Below, piece after piece: positions 8,887-17,773 of a DNA stretch of 64,000 bases. Each line of letters begins with the position of its first letter. Position 1 is the stretch's first letter. The position numbers were made by a program, and so were the translations under genes. The stretch comes from CAMTWZ01 sp964412365 (GTDB lineage Bacteria > Bacteroidota > Rhodothermia > Balneolales > HLUCCA01), in NCBI GenBank assembly GCA_964412365.1, contig CAYPOI010000002.1, forward strand, positions 1 to 64,000, read 5' to 3'. The notes below the pieces were generated by a model. It saw nothing but the letters and a program-made list of their open reading frames with translations. It was not told where the DNA came from and searched no databases.

Positions 8887-10276
8887 GACGCCGAAGCTGG
8901 TCGATTCGAAATAAACCGAAAGTGAGCAAAATCACCGCCATACCCGTCGCTTGACCAAGTATCGAAAGGATAGCATTGGATGTCGGAATGAAGGCTGCCA
9001 GAGCAAATCCGAAGATGGCGGCGACCAAAACTAGGCCATACCCGCTGTAAATTCGCCAGGCGTGAGTGCTTCGATAGGCGATCATCGTCAGGATGGTGTT
9101 ATACAAAACCTCATGCCCAACATACACCAAAACCACCCCGATAAGTCCATAATGTGGCATGACTAGCAAAAGAGCTGCGATTTGACTGGCCAGCATCACC
9201 AAAAGAATACGGGATAGAATGCTTTCTCGTCCGGAAGCGATGATCAGTTTTGTGGTGATCGTATTCATTGAAAACAGTACAATCGTGGAAAACGTGATGG
9301 CGATCTCTAATGACGCAACGGCAAAATCCGCACCCAAAATCAAATCGATGATGAACCGGTGATGTGCGAGTAAAATGCTGCTGGCGAACACCGTGACCGC
9401 AAACAGGAAAACGGCGGGAAATCGGACGATATCGGTCAATGCATCCCGGTTATGGATGGTGGTGCATATTCGAGGATAAAGTGGTTCAGAGATGATGGTT
9501 GGTAGTAATGCGAACGAATCAAAGAGTCGGATGCCGCTATTGAAACGACCGATATCCGCCTTACCCATACCGGCACCATATAAAACGATGGTGCCGATCC
9601 GAGTGAAGAGTACGCTTAATGCATTGTATAATCCGATGGAAACCGATGTTCGGATATGGGCGAATGCCACGCGGAAGTGGGGGATGGAGACGTGATGCTG
9701 ACTTCTACGTGTCAAAGTTAGCCAATCGAACGTGAGGACGATACCGTATGCGAGTACATACGCGGCCATATACCAGATCACATCTCCTGATATCCACAGG
9801 GATATGGAGGCAAATAGAATGATAAACCCACGTTCTACGACAATGGACCGGCCTTCGAGGTCAAACCACACGCGGCCTCTGTAAATATGCCTCATGAACA
9901 TCAGAATGGCTTGCATCGCAGAAATCGGAATAGCGAGCCGCACAAGCGATCCCACCTCCTGTTTGAGCCAAAAGGAACCCAGAAAAGCGAGCAGACCACA
10001 AGAAGCGATAACCAGGAGCTTGGCGAAGAATCCGTTATCGACCAATCGATGGTGTTCTTCGGGGTTCATAGCCAAGGTTTTCATCGTGCTCACATCCACT
10101 CCGGATTCGAAAACGATGAACAAAATTGAAACCATGACGGTTGCCAGAGCAAACAAACCGAAGTCTTCAGGACCCAGAATCCGGGCACTCACGATAATGA
10201 ATACAAACCATAGCGGTTTAATTAGCGCGTTCGCCGTGAACAATCGAAGACTGTCTTTGATGAGGTCCTGGTTCAA
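8864..10276 (-). CDS. Wzx-like polysaccharide flippase (intact)
   Basis: A 470-residue membrane protein of the MOP/PST flippase superfamily with about 12-14 predicted helices. The N-terminus has the family signature ANALIKPLWFVFIIVSARIL followed by GPEDFGLFALATV. It moves lipid-linked repeat units to the periplasmic face. Its ATG overlaps the stop of the ligase/polymerase gene (ATGA at 10273-10276). It is complete, unlike the interrupted flippase at 1231-2481, so it probably serves as the working exporter for the locus. Confidence 0.88.
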   Translation of the reverse strand: MNQDLIKDSLRLFTANALIKPLWFVFIIVSARILGPEDFGLFALATVMVSILFIVFESGVDVSTMKTLAMNPEEHHRLVDNGFFAKLLVIASCGLLAFLGSFWLKQEVGSLVRLAIPISAMQAILMFMRHIYRGRVWFDLEGRSIVVERGFIILFASISLWISGDVIWYMAAYVLAYGIVLTFDWLTLTRRSQHHVSIPHFRVAFAHIRTSVSIGLYNALSVLFTRIGTIVLYGAGMGKADIGRFNSGIRLFDSFALLPTIISEPLYPRICTTIHNRDALTDIVRFPAVFLFAVTVFASSILLAHHRFIIDLILGADFAVASLEIAITFSTIVLFSMNTITTKLIIASGRESILSRILLVMLASQIAALLLVMPHYGLIGVVLVYVGHEVLYNTILTMIAYRSTHAWRIYSGYGLVLVAAIFGFALAAFIPTSNAILSILGQATGMAVILLTFGLFRIDQLRRLISSIRS

Positions 10277-11658
10277 ACCGATTCAAATTTCGATTCCTGT
10301 TTGATCAACATGGAAAGGATACCTCCCACGACGACCATCAGGAAAATCCCTTCAAAGAATAGAAAAACAGGGGTCACCAAATTGATCAGTAAAGCCGTAG
10401 TGAAATAACAGAAACTAGCCATGGAGAATGCCTTGACCCAGGGTATTGACGCCATATGGAACAGTTTCAGGCTGTTTTTAATCAGCCATCCGAAAATGGC
10501 CACAAACAGAGCAAGACCAACCAGACCGAATTTGAAATAAACGGCGAGGTATCCGTTATGAATGAAAGAAGATGGGTTTTTCGTGTGGCCAAATAATACA
10601 TCGTAGCGGATGTAATCGACACCGTGCCCATACCCAAGAATCGGATTTCGTTTGATGTATTCCCACACGACCTGGGTCTCATGAAATCGGTCAACAAACG
10701 AAACATCCAACGTGTTGGATGAAAGGAAACGAAATCGAATTTGAATCACTTCCCAAGCGAAGAGAATCAAATCTTGAAAGAAAACGAGAGCAATGAGGAT
10801 AGCACTTGCTGCGGTGACGGTCAATATCATGGAGGTCTTGATCCTGACGTGCCGATCACCAAATACGATCGCCATGCCCATTCCGAAGGCGAATCCGATC
10901 CAAACACTTCGGGTCAACGTGACCAAAAGACCGATTACACACAAGATAAACAGGGACAAATGAAACGCCCGAACCCGTTTGGAAGCCAGATAGATGAAAA
11001 GAAAAAAGCTTAAAAAAGCGCCAAACAATAGAACGTTTTCATTGCCTGCGCCCCGAATCACTCCAAACTCCCAATCAGCTGTCGCCCGAATTAGTTTGAT
11101 GTAATAATCATAGAATGACCGGCCGATGGTGTAAGCCAGAATCGCATAGCTGATGGTCACAAACGTTGTTAAAAAGCCTGGCAGCTTGCTGTTATCCCGT
11201 ATAAAAAGATAGAACAGTAGTGGCGAATAGAAATAGGCGAATTCCTGAATGGATCGAAATAAGTTACCCCCAAAAAAGTATCCGGTGCCGATATGGAATA
11301 CAGAGAGGATGAATAAAAAGAGGAGTAGTTTGTCAAGATTCGATTCAAACGTGAGCTTCAGTCGCAAAATGTCGGGTAGAACAACTCGAAGGATGAATAG
11401 AAGTGTGAAGAAATAGTAGCTGAATTCGAATATGTCGAATCCGGTTTCATTGTAAATCACAAAGACGACCGTCGCGTAGGATGCGAAGAAGAAGATTCGT
11501 CTATCAAACCGGAATGTGAACAAGAACAGGAATGTGCCTGCCAAAATATGGAGGGCATGAAACATCGACATGCTGACCCCGACCAACAGGGATGAGGATC
11601 CGATTACGCCGATTCCGAGCCAGTCAACTGCGCGTAATCGATTTGGATCAGTTGTCAT
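10273..11658 (-). CDS. O-antigen ligase/polymerase family membrane protein (WaaL/Wzy-like)
   Basis: A 461-residue protein with about ten hydrophobic helices. The segment ESNLDKLLLFLFILSVFH begins a helix bundle, and a large periplasmic loop carries FVDRFHETQVVWEYIKRNPI then LGYGHGVDY, typical of the Wzy_C/O-antigen ligase family (R/H-rich loop, N-P-hydrophobic-G-x-G). It either polymerises repeat units or ligates polymer to a carrier. Being next to Wzz-like and Wza-like genes favours a Wzy polymerase role. It overlaps the end of the Wzz-like gene by 11 bp. Confidence 0.82.
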   Translation of the reverse strand: MTTDPNRLRAVDWLGIGVIGSSSLLVGVSMSMFHALHILAGTFLFLFTFRFDRRIFFFASYATVVFVIYNETGFDIFEFSYYFFTLLFILRVVLPDILRLKLTFESNLDKLLLFLFILSVFHIGTGYFFGGNLFRSIQEFAYFYSPLLFYLFIRDNSKLPGFLTTFVTISYAILAYTIGRSFYDYYIKLIRATADWEFGVIRGAGNENVLLFGAFLSFFLFIYLASKRVRAFHLSLFILCVIGLLVTLTRSVWIGFAFGMGMAIVFGDRHVRIKTSMILTVTAASAILIALVFFQDLILFAWEVIQIRFRFLSSNTLDVSFVDRFHETQVVWEYIKRNPILGYGHGVDYIRYDVLFGHTKNPSSFIHNGYLAVYFKFGLVGLALFVAIFGWLIKNSLKLFHMASIPWVKAFSMASFCYFTTALLINLVTPVFLFFEGIFLMVVVGGILSMLIKQESKFESV

Positions 11659-12811
11659 ACGGGGGGCGGAAAAGCGTCACAAACGCATCCCGATTTGCCA
11701 GATAGGTATATCGGGCCATGAAAAAGAAAAATGATAGCACAAACGTACTCAGTGCGGTGGCCAATACAATCAAGGCTCGGAAGGGGCGGTCTTTTTTGTA
11801 TGGCACTTGTGGAGCATCAATCACTGAAACGATCGGGATCTGTTTCACTTCCTCTAACCTGGCTTGTTCGTACATGGGGACAATGAATTTCATGAGCTCT
11901 GTCTGAATTTCGATATTCATTTGGAGGTCATAGTAATCGATTGCGATGTCAGGAAGAGTTTCGAGATTCAGCATCACTCGATTTGGATCGTCTTTTCGCA
12001 GGACGTCTTGGATGGATTTGTCCATCAGGTCTTTTTGCAATTTCAGTTGAAGCACTTGAGGATGCGACTCATCGAACGTCCGTCTTAAGAACTCATATTC
12101 TGCATCAATCTCAAATTTCCGTGAGTATAACTGGCTCACAGCACTGAAATACCCTTTGGTTTGTTCGGTCAATTCAAAGATGCCATGCTCCCTCTGGAAA
12201 TCAGCTACCGCCAAGCGGAGTGAATCAACTTCATGCAAGCCTCTTCGATAGCGCCCTTCAATGAACGTGCGGTATTCTCGGGCTTCCGAGGTGGCGATTT
12301 CCTGACTCTTCCGACTCAGAACATCAACGTAGTAATCTGCCATGTCTTTGGCTCTCTGAGGATCCTTATCCCAAACATCAATGATGAAATTGCCTTCGAT
12401 GGTGCCTCTGAACGAGGTGTTTTTGCGAAGATCACCGATTGTGGACTGTATCGGCCACTGTTCACCTTCGTTTTCATAATATCGAATCAGGTCGAAGCGC
12501 TCCATCACATCTTGGTTGACCGATTCGCTTAACAAAATCACGTAATAACGGTCGAATGTCGTTTTGCTGCCACCACCGATCAACGAACCGGCAAGAGACC
12601 CGATTCGGCCCCCTATTAGTGCTTCCAATCCCATTGAACGCTGCTGAGTGGGAAACAGACTTGCCGTGGATCGGTACTCGTTCGGCATGAATAGGACACT
12701 AATGACCGCCACAACAGCAGAAATCAACGACACACCAAGAATCACTTTCCATTTGGAAATCAAGTAACGGATGTAATGAGAGACGTCTGGACTTATGAAC
12801 TTCGGAGTCAT
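11648..12811 (-). CDS. Wzz-like chain-length determinant / polysaccharide co-polymerase
   Basis: A 387-residue protein with one helix near the N-terminus (KVILGVSLISAVVAVISVLF), a long periplasmic coiled-coil region, and a second helix near the C-terminus after the family proline motif (APQVPYKKDRPFRALIVLAT). This two-helix Wzz fold controls polymer length in the inner membrane. No Walker ATPase or tyrosine-kinase domain follows, so it is the kinase-less type. The gene starts 9 bp after the Wza-like stop and overlaps the polymerase gene. Confidence 0.9.
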   Translation of the reverse strand: MTPKFISPDVSHYIRYLISKWKVILGVSLISAVVAVISVLFMPNEYRSTASLFPTQQRSMGLEALIGGRIGSLAGSLIGGGSKTTFDRYYVILLSESVNQDVMERFDLIRYYENEGEQWPIQSTIGDLRKNTSFRGTIEGNFIIDVWDKDPQRAKDMADYYVDVLSRKSQEIATSEAREYRTFIEGRYRRGLHEVDSLRLAVADFQREHGIFELTEQTKGYFSAVSQLYSRKFEIDAEYEFLRRTFDESHPQVLQLKLQKDLMDKSIQDVLRKDDPNRVMLNLETLPDIAIDYYDLQMNIEIQTELMKFIVPMYEQARLEEVKQIPIVSVIDAPQVPYKKDRPFRALIVLATALSTFVLSFFFFMARYTYLANRDAFVTLFRPPYDN

Positions 12812-12819
12812 GTGTGTAC

Positions 12820-14547
12820 TTATCTTGAGAAAAGAATGGCGGTTGTGATGATGCTTGTTATGGTCGCAACGGTGCTTAACATCAACGCATAATTGTTGTT
12901 GCGTTGTTGGGCTTGAAGCAGCTCGAATTGACGTTTCGACTGCACATTGTCGTATGGAACTCGGTCTACGAAGATCATGTCGCCTGGCTCAATGACTGCA
13001 TCATCGGCCTTGTGCCAAGTTCGGCTGCCCGCTTTGATGATGAATACTCGCTCGGTTTCGGCAGCCAATGCCGTTCCACCCGCTTTGGTGATATAATCGG
13101 TGGCTTTAGCACCAGATTGATGTGCATAGTATCCGGTGAGGTTCACTTGTCCAAACACAAAAACGGTGTTCTTGTTTCTGGGAACAAACAGCCGGTCGCC
13201 GTCGATCAGCAAGAGTTCTTTCATTCGTGCCTCATCTGTCAAATCGATGAACATGAATTTTCCAGAAAAGAACTGTTCTTCCGACAGATACTGGAATCCT
13301 TCACTCAATTGATCGGAGCTACGGCGCATCCAAAGCTGTTCATAATCTTTCAACACCTGGCTTTGAATCGGCGCATTCGTTCGTTCTAAATAGGCTCCAG
13401 CGGATAGGGCTTCCACGGTTAACCCGTCGGCCATTTGCAGCAGATCATACACCGAAGTCGTTCCTTCGACAATCGGAAAATTTCCAGGTGTGCTGACTTC
13501 TCCCGAGACCCATACCGATACGTTATAACCGATTTCATCTTGCAATGATCCAACAAGTATCCGATCGTTCGGCTCCAGTTCGATATCCGAAATGGAGTTC
13601 AATTTGATGAGGTTGGTTTGATTTCCATCCTTACGGTAGATACGGATGTCGGATGTATCGGCGTTGGAGCTGAATCCTCCTGCGATTGTGAAGAGTTTCT
13701 CTAACGTGTCGTCCTCACGATATTCGAACTCCAAAGAAATTCGGACAGCACCCGAGATCGAAACTCTTGGCATGGTGTTCGATTTCCGATGAATGGTGAT
13801 CACATCGCCGTCGGATACGAACGGATTTTGAGCCAACATTCCACCGTAATAATAGGCCAATAGGTCAACTACCGATGTTCTTCCGTCACTATGGGTGATC
13901 CGAACATGTCGAAGATTGTAGTCTCGTGGGATGGATCCAGTTGAACTGGCGTATATGTCGACCGCCCGAATCACAGGTTGTCGAAGGCTTGAGGTCGACA
14001 TATCATTCTCGTCATCATCATCCGTGGATTCTTGAAACGCTGTGGCACCTAAAATGGCCGGTATGATCGCCACATCCGCACGAGTATGTGGCGGGAAAAT
14101 GTATCGACCCGGACTCACCACATCGCCAGCGATGTGTACATTCACCTGTTTCGGTACCTCAAGGTTCACATGGACCGCAGCGGAGCGAAATTGGTCTGAG
14201 ACTGTTTCCTTGATCCGTTCGATCGCTTTATCCAGAAACAAACCACCTACGGCAATTGAACCAATCGTTGGAATCACCAGATAACCTTGCGCGTTAACAG
14301 AGACCCCACGCCATGTTGCTGGTACGGCACCCCGCACTTCAACTGAAAACACATCAAAGGATCCGACGACGTACGTGGTAGGATCGACCATGCCTTCGAA
14401 GGGAAGTTGAGACGCGATTTTCATGCCCACTTCATCTACAAAATAAGCGCTGCCTGCGGTTCTGCGTGGATCTTGGGATGTCGTGTTGGATTGACCATTC
14501 AACAGAAGGGGGAATCCGATGAACAGGATTAAACTGAGTCGTACCAT
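12820..14547 (-). CDS. Wza-like polysaccharide export protein with SLBB domains
   Basis: I start this at ATG 14547, which gives MVRLSLILFIGFPLLLNGQS, a clean signal peptide; an upstream frame extension to 14625 would bury it. The 575-residue protein has a Poly_export domain (YVVGSFDVFSVEVRGAVP, with VNAQGYLVIPTIGSIAVGG) and then several SLBB-type domains (VNVHIAGDVVSPGRYIFPP; VSGEVSTPGNFPIVEG; VFVFGQVNLTGYY). A final hydrophobic segment (LMLSTVATITSIITTAILFS) is an inner- or outer-membrane anchor. It would form the periplasm-spanning export channel with the Wzz-like protein. It is the first gene of the leftward export block. Confidence 0.9.
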   Translation of the reverse strand: MVRLSLILFIGFPLLLNGQSNTTSQDPRRTAGSAYFVDEVGMKIASQLPFEGMVDPTTYVVGSFDVFSVEVRGAVPATWRGVSVNAQGYLVIPTIGSIAVGGLFLDKAIERIKETVSDQFRSAAVHVNLEVPKQVNVHIAGDVVSPGRYIFPPHTRADVAIIPAILGATAFQESTDDDDENDMSTSSLRQPVIRAVDIYASSTGSIPRDYNLRHVRITHSDGRTSVVDLLAYYYGGMLAQNPFVSDGDVITIHRKSNTMPRVSISGAVRISLEFEYREDDTLEKLFTIAGGFSSNADTSDIRIYRKDGNQTNLIKLNSISDIELEPNDRILVGSLQDEIGYNVSVWVSGEVSTPGNFPIVEGTTSVYDLLQMADGLTVEALSAGAYLERTNAPIQSQVLKDYEQLWMRRSSDQLSEGFQYLSEEQFFSGKFMFIDLTDEARMKELLLIDGDRLFVPRNKNTVFVFGQVNLTGYYAHQSGAKATDYITKAGGTALAAETERVFIIKAGSRTWHKADDAVIEPGDMIFVDRVPYDNVQSKRQFELLQAQQRNNNYALMLSTVATITSIITTAILFSR

Positions 14548-14660
14548 TAGATTATTTTTGATTGACACAAAGTCCTTATCACCATTTGACCGACAAGGAA
14601 CGATGGTTATTTCCGGCTGCGCCAAGAGACATAAGGTATGAAAAGACGGTCAATTATCCC

Positions 14661-15545
14661 TTAACCACGTCGTGTCACAATGATACCCGAAATGACAATG
14701 AAGGATCCCACGAGCTGTAACCATGCCAATGGTTCACGCATGAGAAAGTACCCGATGACGAGTCCGATGACCGGCACCAGGTTCTGATAGGTGGCCGTAC
14801 GTACCGCTCCAACCTGGTTGAGAGCATAATTCCAAATGATGTACGCCACGCCAACGCTCAACACACCACTGTACAATGCACCCAACCATGCGCCGGTCGG
14901 GATGGCGGCAACATCCAATACCATGAGATTGGGGATGGCGGCCAAGACCAACACTCCGCCACCGCTGACCATCGACATCACCGTTAACTGCAATGGCGGA
15001 TATCGCTTCAAAAAGTCTTTTGATACCACGGTATAGGTTCCGAACACGACGGCGGATGCCAGCGTCAGCATATCGCCGTACAAGGTTCCGGATCCGAAAT
15101 GCAGTTCTTTCCCGCTTCCCGTCAGAATCAGCAGGATGCCGGTGAAGGTCAGGCTCACGCCGATCAAACGGAACCGGGTCATTTTCTCATCAAAGAAGAA
15201 GTGGGAGACCAGCGCTACCCAGACCGGAATGGTGCCCAACATCACCGCCGCATTCGCGGAGTGGGTTGCGGACAATCCGAAGATGAAGAACAACTGATAG
15301 GCGGTGTTACCTAGCAGACCGAGTCCGAACAATGCCGGCACATCGCGCCAAGGGACGGGCTTGAAGCCGCCTTTCCAAACCATGATGCCCACCATCAGAA
15401 CGATGGAAATGGCAAACCGGAATGCGTTGAAGCTCATGGGGTCGATAAAGGGCAGACTCACTTTGACGATGGAGAAATTCGCAGCCCATATCAACGCGAC
15501 GCTCATCAACAATCCCTCGATGAGGGAAAACCGGGTTTTTTGCAT
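14661..15545 (-). CDS. EamA/DMT-superfamily transporter
   Basis: Translated from the ATG at 15545 (MQKTRFSLIEGLLMS; the frame is open 12 codons further upstream). The 294-residue protein has ten predicted helices in two EamA repeats: LLMSVALIWAANFSIVK opens the first and GDMLTLASAVVFGTYTVVS the second. It is an inner-membrane exporter for small metabolites or drugs. It is divergent from the TetR gene, and the palindrome at 15606-15618 lies in the shared 85-bp spacer, so it may be under the same repressor. Substrate unknown. Confidence 0.88.
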   Translation of the reverse strand: MQKTRFSLIEGLLMSVALIWAANFSIVKVSLPFIDPMSFNAFRFAISIVLMVGIMVWKGGFKPVPWRDVPALFGLGLLGNTAYQLFFIFGLSATHSANAAVMLGTIPVWVALVSHFFFDEKMTRFRLIGVSLTFTGILLILTGSGKELHFGSGTLYGDMLTLASAVVFGTYTVVSKDFLKRYPPLQLTVMSMVSGGGVLVLAAIPNLMVLDVAAIPTGAWLGALYSGVLSVGVAYIIWNYALNQVGAVRTATYQNLVPVIGLVIGYFLMREPLAWLQLVGSFIVISGIIVTRRG

Positions 15546-15605
15546 GAATTGAAAATACCATGAAACGTTTCCCTCTTCCAATCCGTTGTGCGAGTGTGTA
15601 AATTA

Positions 15606-15618
15606 TGACCAACAGTCA
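15606..15618. promoter_or_regulatory. Putative TetR operator O1
   Basis: TGACCAACAGTCA is a near-palindrome (TGACC-AAC-AGTCA, one mismatch in the arms) 12 bp before the tetR ATG, in the spacer shared with the divergent EamA gene. A second copy, TGACCAACGGTCA, lies just before the efflux operon at 16286-16298. TGACC/GGTCA half-sites are common among TetR-family operators. Binding by this TetR is inferred from position and duplication. Confidence 0.6.
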
Positions 15619-15630
15619 ATAATTAAGAGT

Positions 15631-16335
15631 ATGGGTATAGCCGAACGTAAAGAACGAGAGAAGGAAGAACGCCGGAACATGATCATCGACGCGGCTGAGC
15701 GGGTGATCTTTTCGAACCGGATCGACACGTCCACCATGGATCAGATCGCCGAAGAAGCCGAACTGAGCAAAGGCACCTTATACCTGTACTTCAAAAGCAA
15801 GACCGATCTCTATCTGGCGATTCAGGACAGAGGAATGTCGATTCTGGCCGATAACATCGCCCGTGTGCTGGGTGAGAAACACAAAGGAATCGACTTGCTG
15901 AGACGGTTCGGAGAAGTCTATTTCGATTATGCGAATCAGTTTCCGAACTATTTCAATGCGGAGATGTTCTGCCGCTCGCACGAATTCATGGAAGAAACCA
16001 CGGAAAGCGAGCTGTTTCAGTCCACACGCGACAAACGCATCGAAATCGTGAGCTATATCATCCGTGGCATCCAGATCGGATTGCAGGATGGCAGTATCCG
16101 AAAAGATGTCCAGCCTGAGGAATTGTCGCTCATGCTCTATGCGAGTCTGAACGGAATGATCCAGGCTTATATGCTCCGCAAACAAGCCGAGAAGCACGAT
16201 CTGTTTCCGGAAGTCCGAGTGTCGATCGATCATATCGTGCAAGACTTCATCCGAATCCTGATGGATGGGTTGAAGCCCGAAAATGTGACCAACGGTCAGA
16301 ATTTATACGAAACTCAAGCTATTTCGCGGGCGTAA
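15631..16335 (+). CDS. TetR/AcrR-family transcriptional regulator
   Basis: Start chosen at ATG 15631 (MGIAERKEREKEERRNMI); an upstream in-frame TTG would place the operator inside the gene. The 234-residue protein has the TetR helix-turn-helix at residues 20-60 (AAERVIFSNRIDTSTMDQIA, then AELSKGTLYLYFKSK) and an all-helical ligand domain after it. It lies directly before a TolC/adaptor/RND operon, the usual arrangement for a drug- or stress-responsive efflux repressor. Two matching palindromes flank the gene's regulatory regions, suggesting autoregulation and control of the pump. Confidence 0.93.
   Translation: MGIAERKEREKEERRNMIIDAAERVIFSNRIDTSTMDQIAEEAELSKGTLYLYFKSKTDLYLAIQDRGMSILADNIARVLGEKHKGIDLLRRFGEVYFDYANQFPNYFNAEMFCRSHEFMEETTESELFQSTRDKRIEIVSYIIRGIQIGLQDGSIRKDVQPEELSLMLYASLNGMIQAYMLRKQAEKHDLFPEVRVSIDHIVQDFIRILMDGLKPENVTNGQNLYETQAISRA
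16286..16298. promoter_or_regulatory. Putative TetR operator O2 before the efflux operon
   Basis: TGACCAACGGTCA is a perfect palindrome (5-bp arms, AAC centre) inside the last codons of tetR and 64 bp before the TolC-like ATG at 16363. It differs from O1 by one base in 13. Both are followed by an A/T-rich stretch containing AATT within a few bases. It would suit repression of a promoter between tetR and the efflux genes. Confidence 0.6.
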
Positions 16336-16362
16336 GCGTCCGCCGTCATCATTTATTACCCT

Positions 16363-17769
16363 ATGCAGTCCTATCGTTTCGCGGCTATTGTGCTCATCGC
16401 CGCATTCTCAGCACCTCTGGTTGCCCAAGCGCAGCCTGTGATCACTGTCGACCAAGCCATCGCCACGGCCCTGGCCAATAACACCGACCTTCGCATCGCG
16501 AAGTTGGCCATAGACGATTCCGAGCAACAAGTGATGATGGCATGGGCGGAAGTGATGCCCACCATCAATTCATCGCTCAATTACACGCGCAACATCGAGA
16601 TTCCGGTGCAGTTCCTGCCCGGCGAGTTCTTCGGCGGTGCGCCCGGAACGTTGGTGCCAATCAAGTTCGGTGCCGACAATTCCTGGCAAGGCGGCTTTTC
16701 AGTCAATCAGACCCTGTTCCGGGGCGATGCCATCGTGGCGATATCCAGTCGCGACGTGTATCGGCTTGCGGCGGCGGAGAATTTCCGAGCCACATCCCAA
16801 CAGGTCGTGACCCAAACCCGCCTGGCCTACTATGGCGTGCTCATCGCCGAAGCGCAGTTCCGCCTGGCCGACGCGTCGCTCTCCCGCCTCAAGGTCAATC
16901 TAGACGAAAACAAGGCTCGTGCGGGCGCGGGTTTGCTGGATGAATATGAAGTACTTCGCCTCGAGGTCCAATTGGCCAATGAAGAGCCACGTCGCGCGGA
17001 ATCAGCCGATGCGCTCGAAAAAGCCTTTCGTGACTTGAACCTTGCCATGGGTTTGCCGGTCGATACGCCCTTCCAAGTGAAAGGCGATCTCGTGAATCTC
17101 GACATCTTCGCCACCCGCACGGTGGATGCGAACACGGAACTGATGGATTTGGACCGAATGATCGATGTGGCGCCGGTCGATCAAGTCGATGTGACTGAAA
17201 CGCGTGGAGATCTTCGCTCTTTGAATGTGCAACGTCGCTTAAAAGACCGCGAAATCTTAGCCAATAAGACCGACTTCTATCCCAATATCACAGCGAATTA
17301 CGCGCTGCAATGGAGTTCTTCGCAAAACGGGACGCCTAATTTCAATGAGAACCGCAATCGATTCCAGACGATCGGTGTGACCGTGAGCCTGCCTTTGTTT
17401 GACGGGATGCGTCGCGTGACCACCATCAAGCGTTCGCAAATCGAGCGTCGCGGACTCGATGAGCAGATCCGATTCGCCGAGCAGAACGCTCGAAATGAGG
17501 TGGTCACCAACTGGCAACGCCTCGAACGCATTTTTGAAACCGCATCCTCGCGCCGCAAAGCGGTGGAGCAATCCAAACGGGGATACGACATCGCATTGGC
17601 CCGCTTCCGCAATGGTGTGGGTTCGCAATTGGATGTGACCGAAGCCGAATATCAATACCAGCTCGCAGAACTCAACTACGCCGCCATGGTGTTTGACTAT
17701 CTGAGCGCCAAAGCCCAATACGACCTTTCGCGCGGCGACGTGCCGTTTGTCGATACTCAACGCAATTAA
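16363..17769 (+). CDS. TolC-family outer-membrane efflux protein
   Basis: A 468-residue protein with signal peptide (AAIVLIAAFSAPLVAQAQP) and the two OEP repeats of TolC proteins. The first begins VDQAIATALANNTDLRIAKL; the second carries the usual LRSLNVQRRLKDREILANK and ITANYALQW stretches, then VSLPLFDGMRR. Long helices in both halves form the periplasmic tunnel. It is the outer-membrane channel of the tripartite pump encoded with the next two genes, and starts 27 bp after tetR. Confidence 0.94.
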   Translation: MQSYRFAAIVLIAAFSAPLVAQAQPVITVDQAIATALANNTDLRIAKLAIDDSEQQVMMAWAEVMPTINSSLNYTRNIEIPVQFLPGEFFGGAPGTLVPIKFGADNSWQGGFSVNQTLFRGDAIVAISSRDVYRLAAAENFRATSQQVVTQTRLAYYGVLIAEAQFRLADASLSRLKVNLDENKARAGAGLLDEYEVLRLEVQLANEEPRRAESADALEKAFRDLNLAMGLPVDTPFQVKGDLVNLDIFATRTVDANTELMDLDRMIDVAPVDQVDVTETRGDLRSLNVQRRLKDREILANKTDFYPNITANYALQWSSSQNGTPNFNENRNRFQTIGVTVSLPLFDGMRRVTTIKRSQIERRGLDEQIRFAEQNARNEVVTNWQRLERIFETASSRRKAVEQSKRGYDIALARFRNGVGSQLDVTEAEYQYQLAELNYAAMVFDYLSAKAQYDLSRGDVPFVDTQRN

Positions 17770-17773
17770 TCCT

